Source: JACMQW01 sp964536965
Lineage (GTDB): Bacteria; Bdellovibrionota; UBA1018
Assembly (NCBI GenBank): GCA_964536965.1
Contig: CAZIAL010000010.1
Coordinates: 1-64,000, forward strand
DNA: 64,000 bases
Direction of reading: 5' to 3'
Part shown: positions 16,600 to 26,350 of the stretch, in pieces
Position numbering within the stretch: position 1 is the stretch's first letter
Layout of the letters: the number at the start of each line of letters is the position of its first letter
Translations under genes and position numbers: made by a program
The notes under the pieces: model-generated
Databases searched by the model: none
Seen by the model: the letters and a program-made list of their open reading frames with translations, nothing else
Told to the model about the DNA's origin: nothing

Positions 16600-18456
16600 C
16601 TAACGATAGAGCGTGAAGAAGAGCGGCTTCCGCGCAGGGGCGCCTTCGGAAGCGAGGGCACGGCCGAGCCCGGTGGATCCGGGCTGCATCGGAGTCGCCG
16701 GCGCCTCTCCGTAGAGCGTGTGGTACCAGTAGTAATTCCGGCCGATCAGCGCCACATAATCGCGCGTTTCCTTGTACGGGATCAGATCGAGGAAAAGCAT
16801 TCGATCCGTGGTCGGATAGCGCTTCATCCAGTCGTCCACGCGTTCCGCGCCCGCGTTGTAGGCGGCCAGGGCCAGTTCGGCGTCGCGCGAGTAACGATTC
16901 ACGAGCTTCGCGATGTATTTCGTTCCGATCCGAATGTTCGTTTCCGGGCGGAAGAGCGATCGCTTCGTGACCCGCTCGATTCGTTTCGCGGTCGCGGGCA
17001 TGAGCTGCATCAGACCCGACGCGCCGACGCGCGACTTCGCCCAGGGGTTGAAACCCGATTCCTGCCGGATCAGCGCCGCGACGAAGAAGGGGTCGGTTTC
17101 TCCCGAGTACTTTCGGATGAGACGGAACTCCTTCATCGGATAAAAGAGTTTCAGCGTCGTCTGCGAAATCAGCCGCGGCTCATCGCGAAAAACGGTGCTC
17201 AGCAGGCGGAACTGGGAAATCGTATCGCCCACGCGGTAAGAGAGGGTCCCCACATAGAGGCGAAGCTCGGGCTCGGTCTTCTGGAGAACGTCGACCGTCC
17301 GGTAGATGATCCGCCGAGCGACTTCGTCGGCTCCGACTTCCTGGAGGCCTTCGATGGCGCGCACCCACTGGTTCAGCTTCGGCTGGGTATGCGAGCGAAA
17401 GATCACCGTCGGCTCGGTCGTCCCGACGACCCGCGCGAGTTTGGCCACTTCCTCGCGATTCACGATGATGGAATGATAGCTCAGCGGACTTTCCTTCAGC
17501 AGACGCTGCCGAAAGACTTCGGCCCGCAGCTTGTCTCCACGCATCTCCGCGCAGCGGACGCGCCAGTAAAGCGAACGGGCGAGGTACTCACCGTCGTTCA
17601 GCTGGTAGAGTTTTTCGAGGATCGGATCCGCCGTCTTGCAGTCTCCGTCTTCTACCTTCAGCAGTGAGTAACGGAATTTCGCGCGCGAAACGTGTTCGGT
17701 CGGTGCGCAGGCGATCACCTTTTCGTAGAGTCCGAAGACGATTTCCCGGTACTTTTTTTCCGGCAGGAACATCTCCGCTTTCTGGGCTAGCGCGGTGGCG
17801 ATGACCGGATTGTCGCAGTTCGCGGAATTGCTTTCGGACATCACCCGCGCCGCCGCGGCCTCGAGCGGAGCCCATTCCTTATAGGTCCGCAACGAACGAT
17901 AAAGACTCGAAGACTTCGCGCGTTTCAATCCCGCAAAGTCGGCTTTCTTCCACGCGAGGACGGTTTCCTTCACGCTCGCGGTCATCGGGACATCCGTCCC
18001 GGACTCTTCCTTCACTTCTTCTTCGCTGTCCACGTACTCGGACGGATCCTTGCCGAGGATCAGCGGACAGAAGTCGTCGGAGTCGGAGTTTTCCGTACAC
18101 GTCTTCTTCCAAGCGTCGAACTCGACGGGCGTGAGAATCCCCCGCTTCCAGGCGACGTAACGCCGGGCGGAGTTGCGGACGCGAACATGGAGTTCTTCCG
18201 GTTCCTTTTGGATTCCCAGGAGACTGCCTTCGATAACCTCCCGGAGCGTCACCTGCGGAGGCGCGGAGAGGGTCACTGGCGGACCGGCTACGGTCGCGAC
18301 GGGAGCCGCCGCAGAGGGGGCGGGAGCCGGACCGGCCACTTCGTCGGCGAGAAGCATGGTCGACGCGGCGAGGGCGCCGGCGACCACGCCCGGGAGGGTG
18401 GCCAGAAGGGTATCGCGCGAGAAGCGTCGTTTATGAAGAAAAGGCCGTTCAACCAT
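16600..18456 (-). CDS. slt: soluble/lipid-side lytic murein transglycosylase (Slt family)
   Basis: About 618 residues. A signal/anchor segment (LLATLPGVVAGALAASTMLL) is followed by an Ala/Pro-rich linker and a long helical repeat region. A C-terminal SLT domain (last ~150 residues) holds the catalytic Glu in RQESGFNPWAKS, plus GASGLMQLMPATA and AAYNAGAERVDDW. It cleaves peptidoglycan glycan strands to 1,6-anhydro-MurNAc ends in the periplasm. The start is uncertain: the ATG at 18456 begins the signal segment, while a TTG at 18495 lies further upstream in frame. Confidence 0.88.
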   Translation of the reverse strand: MVERPFLHKRRFSRDTLLATLPGVVAGALAASTMLLADEVAGPAPAPSAAAPVATVAGPPVTLSAPPQVTLREVIEGSLLGIQKEPEELHVRVRNSARRYVAWKRGILTPVEFDAWKKTCTENSDSDDFCPLILGKDPSEYVDSEEEVKEESGTDVPMTASVKETVLAWKKADFAGLKRAKSSSLYRSLRTYKEWAPLEAAAARVMSESNSANCDNPVIATALAQKAEMFLPEKKYREIVFGLYEKVIACAPTEHVSRAKFRYSLLKVEDGDCKTADPILEKLYQLNDGEYLARSLYWRVRCAEMRGDKLRAEVFRQRLLKESPLSYHSIIVNREEVAKLARVVGTTEPTVIFRSHTQPKLNQWVRAIEGLQEVGADEVARRIIYRTVDVLQKTEPELRLYVGTLSYRVGDTISQFRLLSTVFRDEPRLISQTTLKLFYPMKEFRLIRKYSGETDPFFVAALIRQESGFNPWAKSRVGASGLMQLMPATAKRIERVTKRSLFRPETNIRIGTKYIAKLVNRYSRDAELALAAYNAGAERVDDWMKRYPTTDRMLFLDLIPYKETRDYVALIGRNYYWYHTLYGEAPATPMQPGSTGLGRALASEGAPARKPLFFTLYR

Positions 18457-18592
18457 CCCGTTAAAGAGTTTGAATTCCTCCTCCCGCCGCGACAAGGGAG
18501 AGTTTTACCGGGTCGCATTTTCAACCTGTTTTCGCGCCGACTTCGGCAGAGGATTGACGCTCCTTCGGAATTTCTGTAAACCCTGACTCACT

Positions 18593-18739
18593 ATGGGAAA
18601 AAGACTTTCGACGAAGCATAAGAAGACGCAGCGCGACACGGCACGGGCCTACTCCGAAAAGAAGGAACCTTGGGATCATAAGGTCGCGCGCCTTCGCAGC
18701 AAAAAAGCTCTGAAGAAAAAAGCTTACCCGATGACCTGA
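18593..18739 (+). CDS. 48-residue lysine-rich basic mini-protein
   Basis: An ATG-TGA frame of 48 codons, MGKRLSTKHKKTQRDTAR then AYSEKKEPWDHKVARL and RSKKALKKKAYPMT, is extremely basic (about one third Lys/Arg). A TTGACG hexamer at 18554-18559 with TAAACC-like sequence 17 bp on could serve as its promoter. It ends 24 bp before ppx on the same strand. Composition suggests a nucleic-acid or ribosome-associated peptide, but no family is recognised; small size and lack of comparison keep the call tentative. Confidence 0.5.
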   Translation: MGKRLSTKHKKTQRDTARAYSEKKEPWDHKVARLRSKKALKKKAYPMT

Positions 18740-18763
18740 TCCGCCTGAAGGCGGAACAGATCC

Positions 18764-20281
18764 ATGCGGGTGGCGATTATCGATTTGGGGACGAACTCCG
18801 TCCGATTTGATGTCCATCAAATCGGGGCGAAGAACCAAACTCGCCTACTCCATCGCGAAAAACTCATGGTCCGACTCGGCCAGGGAGTTTTTACCGAAGG
18901 CCGGCTGAACCGCGAGGCCATCCGTCGCACGCTCCACGCGTTCGTCAGTTTCCAGCGGACGGCGAAAGAATTTCGCGTCGATCGAATCGTCGCCTTCGGA
19001 ACCGCCGCCCTTCGCGAAGCCTCCGATGGGCATCGCTTGCTCACCGCCATTCGGGAGCGCGCCGGCATCGAGATCCGGGTCATTTCCGGACTCGAAGAGG
19101 CGAAACTCATCGCGAAAGGCGTGCTTACGAACGAAACGCTCCCGAAGAATCGATTCGGACTCATCGATATCGGTGGCGGCAGCACGGAAATCTCCGTCTG
19201 CCGCGGAAAAAAGGTCCTCCACTCGAACAGCTTTTCCCTGGGAACCGCGCGGCTCCAACAAGTTTTCCTGCGATCCTCGCCTCCCAAGCCACTCCCGGAT
19301 TCGAACGAAGATCCGATCGCCCACCTCCGGAGCTATATTCGCAGCGCCCTCCTCACGAAGATGCTCGCGGAGCGATGGCCGAAGGTCGAACGACTGATCG
19401 GATCGTCGGGGACCGTCCGCGCGATCGGCAAACTCACGAAAAAAGGAAAAGCGACCAAGGTCGTTGATCGCGACGACCTGAAAAAACTCGTGAAGCAGAT
19501 GTCCACCTTGACGACGACGGACCTCCTCGGTCTTCCGGGGATGGAGTCGAAACGTGTGGATATGATTCTCGCCGGCGCCATCCTGCTGGAAGAATGCATG
19601 AACATCACCGGGGCGAAAAAAGTGGTCGCGACGGAGTATTCGCTTCGCGACGGAATCCTGGAAGAGCAGCGCGAGATTCACGGGAGCGCCACTCGATCTT
19701 CGCTCGGCATGCACCTCGACGATCTCCGAGTGCGCGTCTCGCGAATGTATCCCGAAATGACCCATATCGCAGCCGTGGTGAAGATCGCGGACGACCTTTT
19801 CGAGAGACTCGCGAAAGTCCATAAACTGAAGCCGGAGTGGAAGCCCTACCTCCTCGCCGCCGCCTATCTCCACGACATCGGCGAACTGATCACGCCGACG
19901 GACCACGACTCGCATTCCTATTATTTCGCTCGCTACGCGGACATCGCGCCGCTCGAAAAATGGGAATCGGAATTCATCGCGCGACTCTGCCTTTACCATC
20001 GCGTGGGCAAACCCCAGGTCGACGGACTTTTCGGAAAGAACGGCAAAGAAAAAGAGCGGAAACAGGCCTTTTCCGCGCTGCTGGCGATCCTTCGCCTCGC
20101 GGACGCGCTCGACCGGAACAAGCGCGGACAAGTTTCGGTCCGCAGCTTGCGCGTGGCCGGGAAAAAGGTCCATCTGCAGATCCGCGCGAAACGCGGCAGC
20201 GGGGATCTCGAGCTCCTCCGGATCGAGCAGAAAAAAGGCCTCTTCGAGACCGTCTTTAAGAAGACGCTCGTCGTGACCTAA
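18764..20281 (+). CDS. ppx: Ppx/GppA phosphatase with C-terminal HD-like domain
   Basis: A 505-residue protein. The N-terminal ASKHA-fold domain has AIIDLGTNSVRFDV (phosphate 1 loop) and FGLIDIGGGSTEISV (phosphate 2). The C-terminal ~180 residues are the helical HD-type domain found in longer exopolyphosphatases, with AAAYLHDIGELI. Ppx/GppA enzymes degrade polyphosphate and/or convert pppGpp to ppGpp. Which activity dominates cannot be told from sequence. It is preceded by the mini-protein gene and may be co-transcribed. Confidence 0.9.
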   Translation: MRVAIIDLGTNSVRFDVHQIGAKNQTRLLHREKLMVRLGQGVFTEGRLNREAIRRTLHAFVSFQRTAKEFRVDRIVAFGTAALREASDGHRLLTAIRERAGIEIRVISGLEEAKLIAKGVLTNETLPKNRFGLIDIGGGSTEISVCRGKKVLHSNSFSLGTARLQQVFLRSSPPKPLPDSNEDPIAHLRSYIRSALLTKMLAERWPKVERLIGSSGTVRAIGKLTKKGKATKVVDRDDLKKLVKQMSTLTTTDLLGLPGMESKRVDMILAGAILLEECMNITGAKKVVATEYSLRDGILEEQREIHGSATRSSLGMHLDDLRVRVSRMYPEMTHIAAVVKIADDLFERLAKVHKLKPEWKPYLLAAAYLHDIGELITPTDHDSHSYYFARYADIAPLEKWESEFIARLCLYHRVGKPQVDGLFGKNGKEKERKQAFSALLAILRLADALDRNKRGQVSVRSLRVAGKKVHLQIRAKRGSGDLELLRIEQKKGLFETVFKKTLVVT

Positions 20282-20315
20282 AGGTCGACCCCCTGCGAAT
20301 TTTCGCGACCGAAGA

Positions 20316-20630
20316 CTAGGCCTTCAGGACTTCCTGGAGCTCACCGCGTTCGTACATCTCGGTCACGATATCGCAGCCGCCGACGAACTGTCCGTTGATG
20401 AAGACCTGCGGAACGGTCGGCCATTTCGTGTAGTCTTCCAGCGCGTCCCATAGCGGATCATCGGCGAGGACGTCGATGCCGACCAGATCGTCTACGCCGG
20501 CGGCCTTCAGGATCTGGACCGTACGCGAGGAAAATCCGCACTGGGGAAACTGCGGCGTCCCCTTCATGAAGATGACGACTTTGCTCGACTTCACTTTTTC
20601 TTCGACTTTAGGAACGAGAGGGTGGGCCAT
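20316..20630 (-). CDS. grxD: monothiol glutaredoxin Grx4/GrxD
   Basis: 104 residues with the monothiol CGFS motif (PQFPQCGFSSRTVQIL), the TVPQVFINGQFVGGCDI glutathione-binding segment and a KGTP-like start (VVIFMKGTP). It belongs to the class that carries a [2Fe-2S] cluster between monomers or with BolA. The upstream bolA gene (5-bp gap) makes a Grx4-BolA pair, which in bacteria and mitochondria forms a mixed Fe-S heterodimer for cluster trafficking and iron sensing. Confidence 0.93.
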   Translation of the reverse strand: MAHPLVPKVEEKVKSSKVVIFMKGTPQFPQCGFSSRTVQILKAAGVDDLVGIDVLADDPLWDALEDYTKWPTVPQVFINGQFVGGCDIVTEMYERGELQEVLKA

Positions 20631-20635
20631 GAAAA

Positions 20636-20893
20636 TTATTCTCCGAGATACTTTTTATATTGGGCCGGACTAAACGTGCGCATCGTGAGGGCGTGTACTT
20701 CCCCGGAATCGATTTCGGTCTGGAGCGTTCCCATGACCATCCGGTGCTGCTCGATCATCATCTTCCCCTCGAAAGCGGGCGAAATAATGATGGCCTGGTA
20801 ATGATCCATCGTGCCCGTGAGGTCGATGATTTCCGCTTCGGTGCCCGATCCCAGTTTTTCCTGGATTCGGGACTTCACTTGTTCAGGGGTCAT
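20636..20893 (-). CDS. bolA: BolA-family protein
   Basis: An 85-residue class II KH-like protein with AEIIDLTGTMDHYQAIIISP, FEGKMMIEQHRMVMGTL and GEVHALTMRTFSP, the BolA/YrbA pattern. It is the first gene of a two-gene operon with the CGFS glutaredoxin downstream. The conserved His in EVHALTM is the usual cluster ligand of BolA partners. It likely shares [2Fe-2S] coordination with the Grx4 protein. Confidence 0.92.
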   Translation of the reverse strand: MTPEQVKSRIQEKLGSGTEAEIIDLTGTMDHYQAIIISPAFEGKMMIEQHRMVMGTLQTEIDSGEVHALTMRTFSPAQYKKYLGE

Positions 20894-21264
20894 ATCGCCC
20901 CAGGTCTAACCGAGAAAGGGGGGAAACCCAAGGGGTGATTCCGGCGGCTCGGAACAAACCGGTGGCCGGATCTCCTCCACACCTGGGCAGCTTTTCTTCG
21001 TTACTTTTGGGCCTTAGAACTCTCGGGCCCTAGTAGAAAACAATCTTTAAACACTCTATACGAATGGGTCGGAAGTGACCCATTTCAATCCGCGACCGAT
21101 TTTGAGATTCTGAAGATAGCTTAAGATACAGAGAGGAATGAGCCCACCCAGGCTGAACTTGATCGCTTAGGTACCTTAAGTGTCTCGCTCCCAGTGGTCC
21201 GTTTGCAGAAAGGTCTCAGTTTTTGGATTACTCCCGTATTGCATTCCTCACTCCTGGCGTGAAC
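20894..21264. other. intergenic region (371 bp), leader of the giant lipoprotein gene
   Basis: No gene is seen. It contains the promoter area of bolA on one side and the long leader of the large lipoprotein gene on the other. The only clear structure is the 8-bp hairpin at 21063-21084. Base composition is more AT-rich at 21020-21130. Confidence 0.5.
21063..21084. other. 8-bp perfect hairpin upstream of the large lipoprotein gene
   Basis: AATGGGTC, loop GGAAGT, GACCCATT. It has no long T-run, so it is a weak terminator at best; it could also be an operator dyad for the downstream lipoprotein gene. Confidence 0.4.
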
Positions 21265-24200
21265 ATGGGCGAGAGTTCTCGCCGCGCGGGATTCCGTCTT
21301 CTCTGCGTCGGGCTTATCGCGATCTTTTTCCAAGGCTGCACGACCCAGATCAACCGAATCGGCGGCCTCGGGAAGGCTTCGATTTTTGGGACTCTTCTGC
21401 CATTCGTCGGACTGCTTTCCGAGCGAAGTTCGTCCGCACCGAATCTCGCCCACGCTTCCACTTGTGATACGAGCGAGGTTCGGGTCTTTCTGTTTAAGCT
21501 CGATTCGAACGGACGGAAGATCCTCCCAGCCGTCGCCACGACGCAGCCGACTTCAGCGGGATACTACTCCTTTACCCAAGCGGACCTCGTCGAGGCGGTG
21601 CTTGCCGGAAAGGACCGTTTCGTCGTCGAGGCTACGGGGTGCGTCGCGGGCGCCGTTTTCTCACGTCCCATAACGGGCACGTCGGCCCAGGACGTGATGT
21701 CGGCAAGCTCGTTGCTCGCGGCGGTTGCGAATCTTGAAACCTCGCAGAGCCGGAAACTACGAAATGCCCCTCTAGCGGCCATCGATTCCTTTTTAACCCG
21801 TCTTCATACCCGCGTGGGAAATACGCTTTCGATCCAAGATGCTTACGCCGAACTCACCGGAGATCCGACGCTGGAGGCAGAGTTTATTTCCCTATTTGGT
21901 TTCGCTCCTTCGCTGCTTCGATTCTCGATTCCCTGGATTCTCGAGCTCCAAGTTCCCCGCAACCTGTCCGAAGGAGTCGTGGCAAACTATCAAGCCACGC
22001 TCAGTCACTGGAACCCAAGCTACGATCCCGTCGTGCTCTGGCGGCTGGACGGAATAGATGCCGGCACGGGAACTTTCTGGAGCCACACTCCGATCGCAAA
22101 CTCCGTCCCTACACAGCTTCTCTCTCTTTTCGTCGGCCATGACGACGGTTCGGGCGAAATCGATTTAACGAAGCCTTATCTCCAGCGGGACTTCCTCCTC
22201 ACGAACCAAGATTCACTCCCGCCCATGCCTCCGGCATTCCTCGCGACGGAATCGCTAATTGAGGCAGGTCCCGTTTACCGGGTCTTTAAGCCGGGGCTTG
22301 CATTCAGCCTCGACACTGGCGCCGCACGCGCAAACTGTCGAAGCTTTTCGGTGCTCGCACTGGTCGAAGGAGCGGGCACGCCCGATGCTTCGGACTTTAC
22401 GATCACCTGCACCGCGGCCGGAACCCAGTCCGTCCCGCTTACGCTGGCCAACACGAGTGATGGACCAAAAACCCTTCGCCTCTATGCCCGCGACATTCGC
22501 GGTACGATCAGCGCTCCGCGCGAGATCTCACTCCTCTTAGACCAAACACCACCGACGGTCGCTTTCGTTACCCCAGCGGGGGGCGCCCTCGTCAGCGCCG
22601 CGACGATGGGGAGCCTTGCTCTCAGCGGTACTTGCTCGGCCCGCGAGGAGGGGCAGACGGTTTCCCTCTCGGGCGCCCTTGCGGCAACCGCGACCTGCAC
22701 GGCGGGAGCCTGGGCCACGACGGCTCTCGATTTATCGGGGCTCGGACAGGGAGCGTTTACTGTTTACGCCGACCTCGAAAACGTTGGCGGAGTCGCCGCG
22801 ACCCAAGCTTCGCGCTCGTTCACCAAAGATTCCGTCGCGCCGGCCACGCCGGTCCTTGCGCTCGATTCGCCCACGATCACGAATCTAAAATCGGCCTCCT
22901 TTCATGTCGCTAACTGCACGGACACTTCGCATATTCTCCTCTCCGAGTCGGCCACCGCGCCGCTAGCCACGGACGCGGGCTGGATTCCTTGCTCGACGGT
23001 GCCCGCGACCCTGGCCTACGCTAATGCCGGCTGGACTGATGGATCTAAGTCGATTTACGCCTGGGCGCGCGACGCCGCCGGAAACATCTCCGCGACTTCC
23101 GCCACCGAATCGCTGCTTTACGATGCCACCGCGCCGGCGGCGCCAAGCCTTGCGCCCGTCGGCGAAGCATTTGCAACCACGCCGACATTTACACTGACGT
23201 CTTCGTCCTGCGCCGACCACCAGGCTTATCTCATTTCGGAATCGAGCACTGCTCCGGCCGTCGATGCCGCGGGATGGGTCGCGTGTACGACGGCGGCCGG
23301 GGCTTATTCCCATACTTTCTCCGATCCGAGCTCGGGGGCAAAATCCCTCTATATCTGGGCACGCGACTCGGCTTCGGTCCATGCCAACCGAAGTCCTTCC
23401 CAGACGCTAGCACTTACGATCGACACCGCGCCGCCAGAGCTCGTACAAGTCGTGATCAATCCCACCTCGGCGGGTGACTCCGTGGGAGACGCTTTCGTCG
23501 GCACCCCGACGGCGCAGATCCGCGTGAAGGCGACCGATGATCTCGCGACGAGTTTTGACCTCGCCCTGAAGCTCATCGTCCCAAGCTCCGCCTCCTGCGA
23601 GAGCCAGAATGCGGACCGCATTTGGCAAGCATACGCTCCCGCAACGCCAGGCGCGGCGGTGAACTATCCGGTCACTTTCTCGCCCGTCGATGGCACGAAG
23701 AAGGTCTGCGTCTGGGCCCGCGACCCGGCGGGAAATACGAGCGTCATCGATGCGGCAACGCCCGAAACGGCCAACGTGAACTTCGATACGATTTCCTACG
23801 AAGTTGGAAATCCACCCCAGATCACCGCACTTTCGATAACAAACGCCACCGCGGGACCGCGATTGGGGACCGCGACGTTCCTCTCCGGAGAAACGGTCCG
23901 TATCGCGTATACGCTCGAAGACTTCGAAGGTCTAGACGTGAACCCGCTGGAAATCGCCCTCACGGAGAACAACACGCTTTGGAGCGACCATGCCTCCGGC
24001 GCGGATGCTTCAATCGAAATGAATCGCACATGGGTAGGAGGAATTGCTCCCAACCAAACGATCTACAGCGGTACGCTGGATCTACCCGCTCCCTCGAGTG
24101 GCTACTTTCGCATGCGTATTCGCGCACGCGATCGAGCAGGAAATACGAGCCCCGTCCTCCTTTCCAACGCTTTCAACCTTACCGGCTGGGATATTTATGC

Positions 24201-26340
24201 CGGATCGGTCAGCAATGGCGATGGGGGCTCGGGACTCGGGGTTAGGCTGTACGGAGGCACCCCTTCGATGATCGCGGTGAGTCCAACGACGGGGGACGTT
24301 TTCGCTTTCGATTCGAGTCCGAGCGCCATTCGAAGACTTAATGCAAAGACCGGATTGGTTACCAGTCTTATTCAAAACGGAACTCAAAACTTGGTCGATG
24401 GCTCCCCTCTACCCGCCGCTTCCTATCTACCACTCGACGGTTCGCGAACCCGGATCGTATTCGATTCGAAAGGTCGACTCTACGTCCCGGGAACTTCCGC
24501 GACCGGCATATGGCAGATCGATCTGGAAGCAAACGTTGCCCGTCGGTATTTTGGACCTGCGACCAGCAATGTAAGTGGTACAGCAACCCCGAACGACGTT
24601 GCATGGTTTGGTGGTGCGATGGCATTCGACGAGGACGACAGCCTCTATTTCTTGGCGAACTGCGAGCCTTCGACCGGGAACAAAGCGGTTAGAATCATGA
24701 AAGCAACCCAGAACTCCGACGGTACCGCTGGTGCGCTTTCAATCGTCGCAGGAAACTGCACCTACGACCAGCCGCCAGCAACCGGTGGAGCCGATGCGCT
24801 CACGGTCGGACTCGGGAGCCTGTATAATGCGGCAGAGGGAGATTGGAATCTTCCCACTCAACGACTGGCCGCTCTGGCCGTGCTCGACCATGGTTCCACG
24901 ATCTATTACTACGGATACTATAATGCGAACCACTGCCGGAAGATCGTCGCAGGCGTAAACTATCGCTGCGCGATTCCGGTTGGATCAAACACTTCGTTTA
25001 AGGTGCGAAGAGCCGATCGCACGCTGATCTCGAATACGGCTGACCGAGTATGGTCGTATACGATCCCCCTCGCCGGAGAAAACGGCGAGATCGGCACGCA
25101 GCTGATCGGAGAGACTCCCACCGGGGCCTGCGGTGACGAAGGTCTATCCGCAGCCCAAGCCTGCCCTCGCGTCGCGAGCGTCGATATCGGACCCGGAAAC
25201 ACACTCTACTTTTCCGACGGCGGCCGGGAGAATTCTCCCGGATCCTACCGAGTTCGCTTTCTCGATTCCGAAACTGGGCAGGTCCGGACGGCGCTCGGAA
25301 CATTGCCATTTTACGGGGATGGACTCGACCGAACGCTCACTCGCGGGACCTTCTCTGGCATTACCTACAAGACCACCAGCACCCCTGGTTTTCCCGCCGG
25401 TCTTTACTTTACGGACAAGACGGCCATGGTCGTCGGTCGAATCGATACGGCGACCAACCAAACCGAAGTGCTATTCGGAAACCAAACCATGGGACCAGCG
25501 TCGAACTCGAACGGCGCCCAATGGTCCAAGTCAGTCAGTCTCGGCGGACCGTATACCGGAGGATCTCTCCATGGACTTGCTTTCGATTCAAACAATAGGC
25601 TCTGGGTGCGATCTTCTTCCCACCATGCCGTCACGATTGGAGCCGACCATACGATCACCCATCGTCTCGGAGGTTCGTCCACGGCCGCCACCGCCTGGGA
25701 CGCTGCCGCCGACGGCGCAACGAATCCTGGCGACTACTCGCTCTACGTCATGGCTCTTCGAAACAACGTGACCTTAAGTCCTACCGGGCTTTTTGTCGCC
25801 GGTCGCGCTTACAACGCGACGGGATGGAAGGAAGTCCCTTCCATTCGGCACTTCGATATCGTGAATTCCCTGGTTCGAAAGGTGATCGGTGATCAGCCCC
25901 GTGCGACATCTGCTGATTCTGTCCCCGGGGCCGCGCAGAATCTCTCGATCAACTGCGACTATACTTCGGCGTGCTATAACTGGTATGATTCTACCACCGA
26001 ACGTCTCTATTTTACGGAAACCGGATCCTCGGCAATCCGCTACATCGAGAACCCACTGAATCCTGCGGCGAGCGCACTGAACTCGATTCCCCTTGCGCGG
26101 AATCCTACGAACTTCACTTTCCGTCCCGATGGATCAGAGGTCTATTATCTGAACGGTACTCAGATCTACTGCAAAAAACTCGGCGTCACTGGAACCTGCA
26201 ACGAAACCAGCTTAGGGCCAGACCCACTACTAGGATCGATTACGGCTGGTGCAAATCAATTCACCTGGCTTGATAACGAAACGCTTCTGATCAGTAACCA
26301 CGCGGGAATGATCTATCGACTACAGTTATCCACTCCATGA
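21265..26340 (+). CDS. giant surface lipoprotein with Ig-like repeats and NHL-type beta-propeller
   Basis: About 1,691 residues. The start at 21265 (MGESSRRAG) gives a lipoprotein signal ending in the lipobox FFQGC. Residues ~370-850 hold four or five Ig-like units with a recurring signature of the form W(V/I)(P/A)CTT... then (S/L)IYAWARDAAGN(I)S. From about 1000 onward, repeated F-D-S-K-G-R-LYV and similar stretches suggest a large NHL/SMP30-like beta-propeller reading out long strings. The layout fits an outer-surface, protein- or glycan-binding adhesin. It is monocistronic. No catalytic motif is evident. Confidence 0.7.
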   Translation: MGESSRRAGFRLLCVGLIAIFFQGCTTQINRIGGLGKASIFGTLLPFVGLLSERSSSAPNLAHASTCDTSEVRVFLFKLDSNGRKILPAVATTQPTSAGYYSFTQADLVEAVLAGKDRFVVEATGCVAGAVFSRPITGTSAQDVMSASSLLAAVANLETSQSRKLRNAPLAAIDSFLTRLHTRVGNTLSIQDAYAELTGDPTLEAEFISLFGFAPSLLRFSIPWILELQVPRNLSEGVVANYQATLSHWNPSYDPVVLWRLDGIDAGTGTFWSHTPIANSVPTQLLSLFVGHDDGSGEIDLTKPYLQRDFLLTNQDSLPPMPPAFLATESLIEAGPVYRVFKPGLAFSLDTGAARANCRSFSVLALVEGAGTPDASDFTITCTAAGTQSVPLTLANTSDGPKTLRLYARDIRGTISAPREISLLLDQTPPTVAFVTPAGGALVSAATMGSLALSGTCSAREEGQTVSLSGALAATATCTAGAWATTALDLSGLGQGAFTVYADLENVGGVAATQASRSFTKDSVAPATPVLALDSPTITNLKSASFHVANCTDTSHILLSESATAPLATDAGWIPCSTVPATLAYANAGWTDGSKSIYAWARDAAGNISATSATESLLYDATAPAAPSLAPVGEAFATTPTFTLTSSSCADHQAYLISESSTAPAVDAAGWVACTTAAGAYSHTFSDPSSGAKSLYIWARDSASVHANRSPSQTLALTIDTAPPELVQVVINPTSAGDSVGDAFVGTPTAQIRVKATDDLATSFDLALKLIVPSSASCESQNADRIWQAYAPATPGAAVNYPVTFSPVDGTKKVCVWARDPAGNTSVIDAATPETANVNFDTISYEVGNPPQITALSITNATAGPRLGTATFLSGETVRIAYTLEDFEGLDVNPLEIALTENNTLWSDHASGADASIEMNRTWVGGIAPNQTIYSGTLDLPAPSSGYFRMRIRARDRAGNTSPVLLSNAFNLTGWDIYAGSVSNGDGGSGLGVRLYGGTPSMIAVSPTTGDVFAFDSSPSAIRRLNAKTGLVTSLIQNGTQNLVDGSPLPAASYLPLDGSRTRIVFDSKGRLYVPGTSATGIWQIDLEANVARRYFGPATSNVSGTATPNDVAWFGGAMAFDEDDSLYFLANCEPSTGNKAVRIMKATQNSDGTAGALSIVAGNCTYDQPPATGGADALTVGLGSLYNAAEGDWNLPTQRLAALAVLDHGSTIYYYGYYNANHCRKIVAGVNYRCAIPVGSNTSFKVRRADRTLISNTADRVWSYTIPLAGENGEIGTQLIGETPTGACGDEGLSAAQACPRVASVDIGPGNTLYFSDGGRENSPGSYRVRFLDSETGQVRTALGTLPFYGDGLDRTLTRGTFSGITYKTTSTPGFPAGLYFTDKTAMVVGRIDTATNQTEVLFGNQTMGPASNSNGAQWSKSVSLGGPYTGGSLHGLAFDSNNRLWVRSSSHHAVTIGADHTITHRLGGSSTAATAWDAAADGATNPGDYSLYVMALRNNVTLSPTGLFVAGRAYNATGWKEVPSIRHFDIVNSLVRKVIGDQPRATSADSVPGAAQNLSINCDYTSACYNWYDSTTERLYFTETGSSAIRYIENPLNPAASALNSIPLARNPTNFTFRPDGSEVYYLNGTQIYCKKLGVTGTCNETSLGPDPLLGSITAGANQFTWLDNETLLISNHAGMIYRLQLSTP

Positions 26341-26350
26341 GCAGCCGCGT

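Noticed and set aside
20282..20315. Terminator between ppx and grxD
   Set aside because: Only a weak GGTCG/CGACC pairing with a large loop and no T-run.
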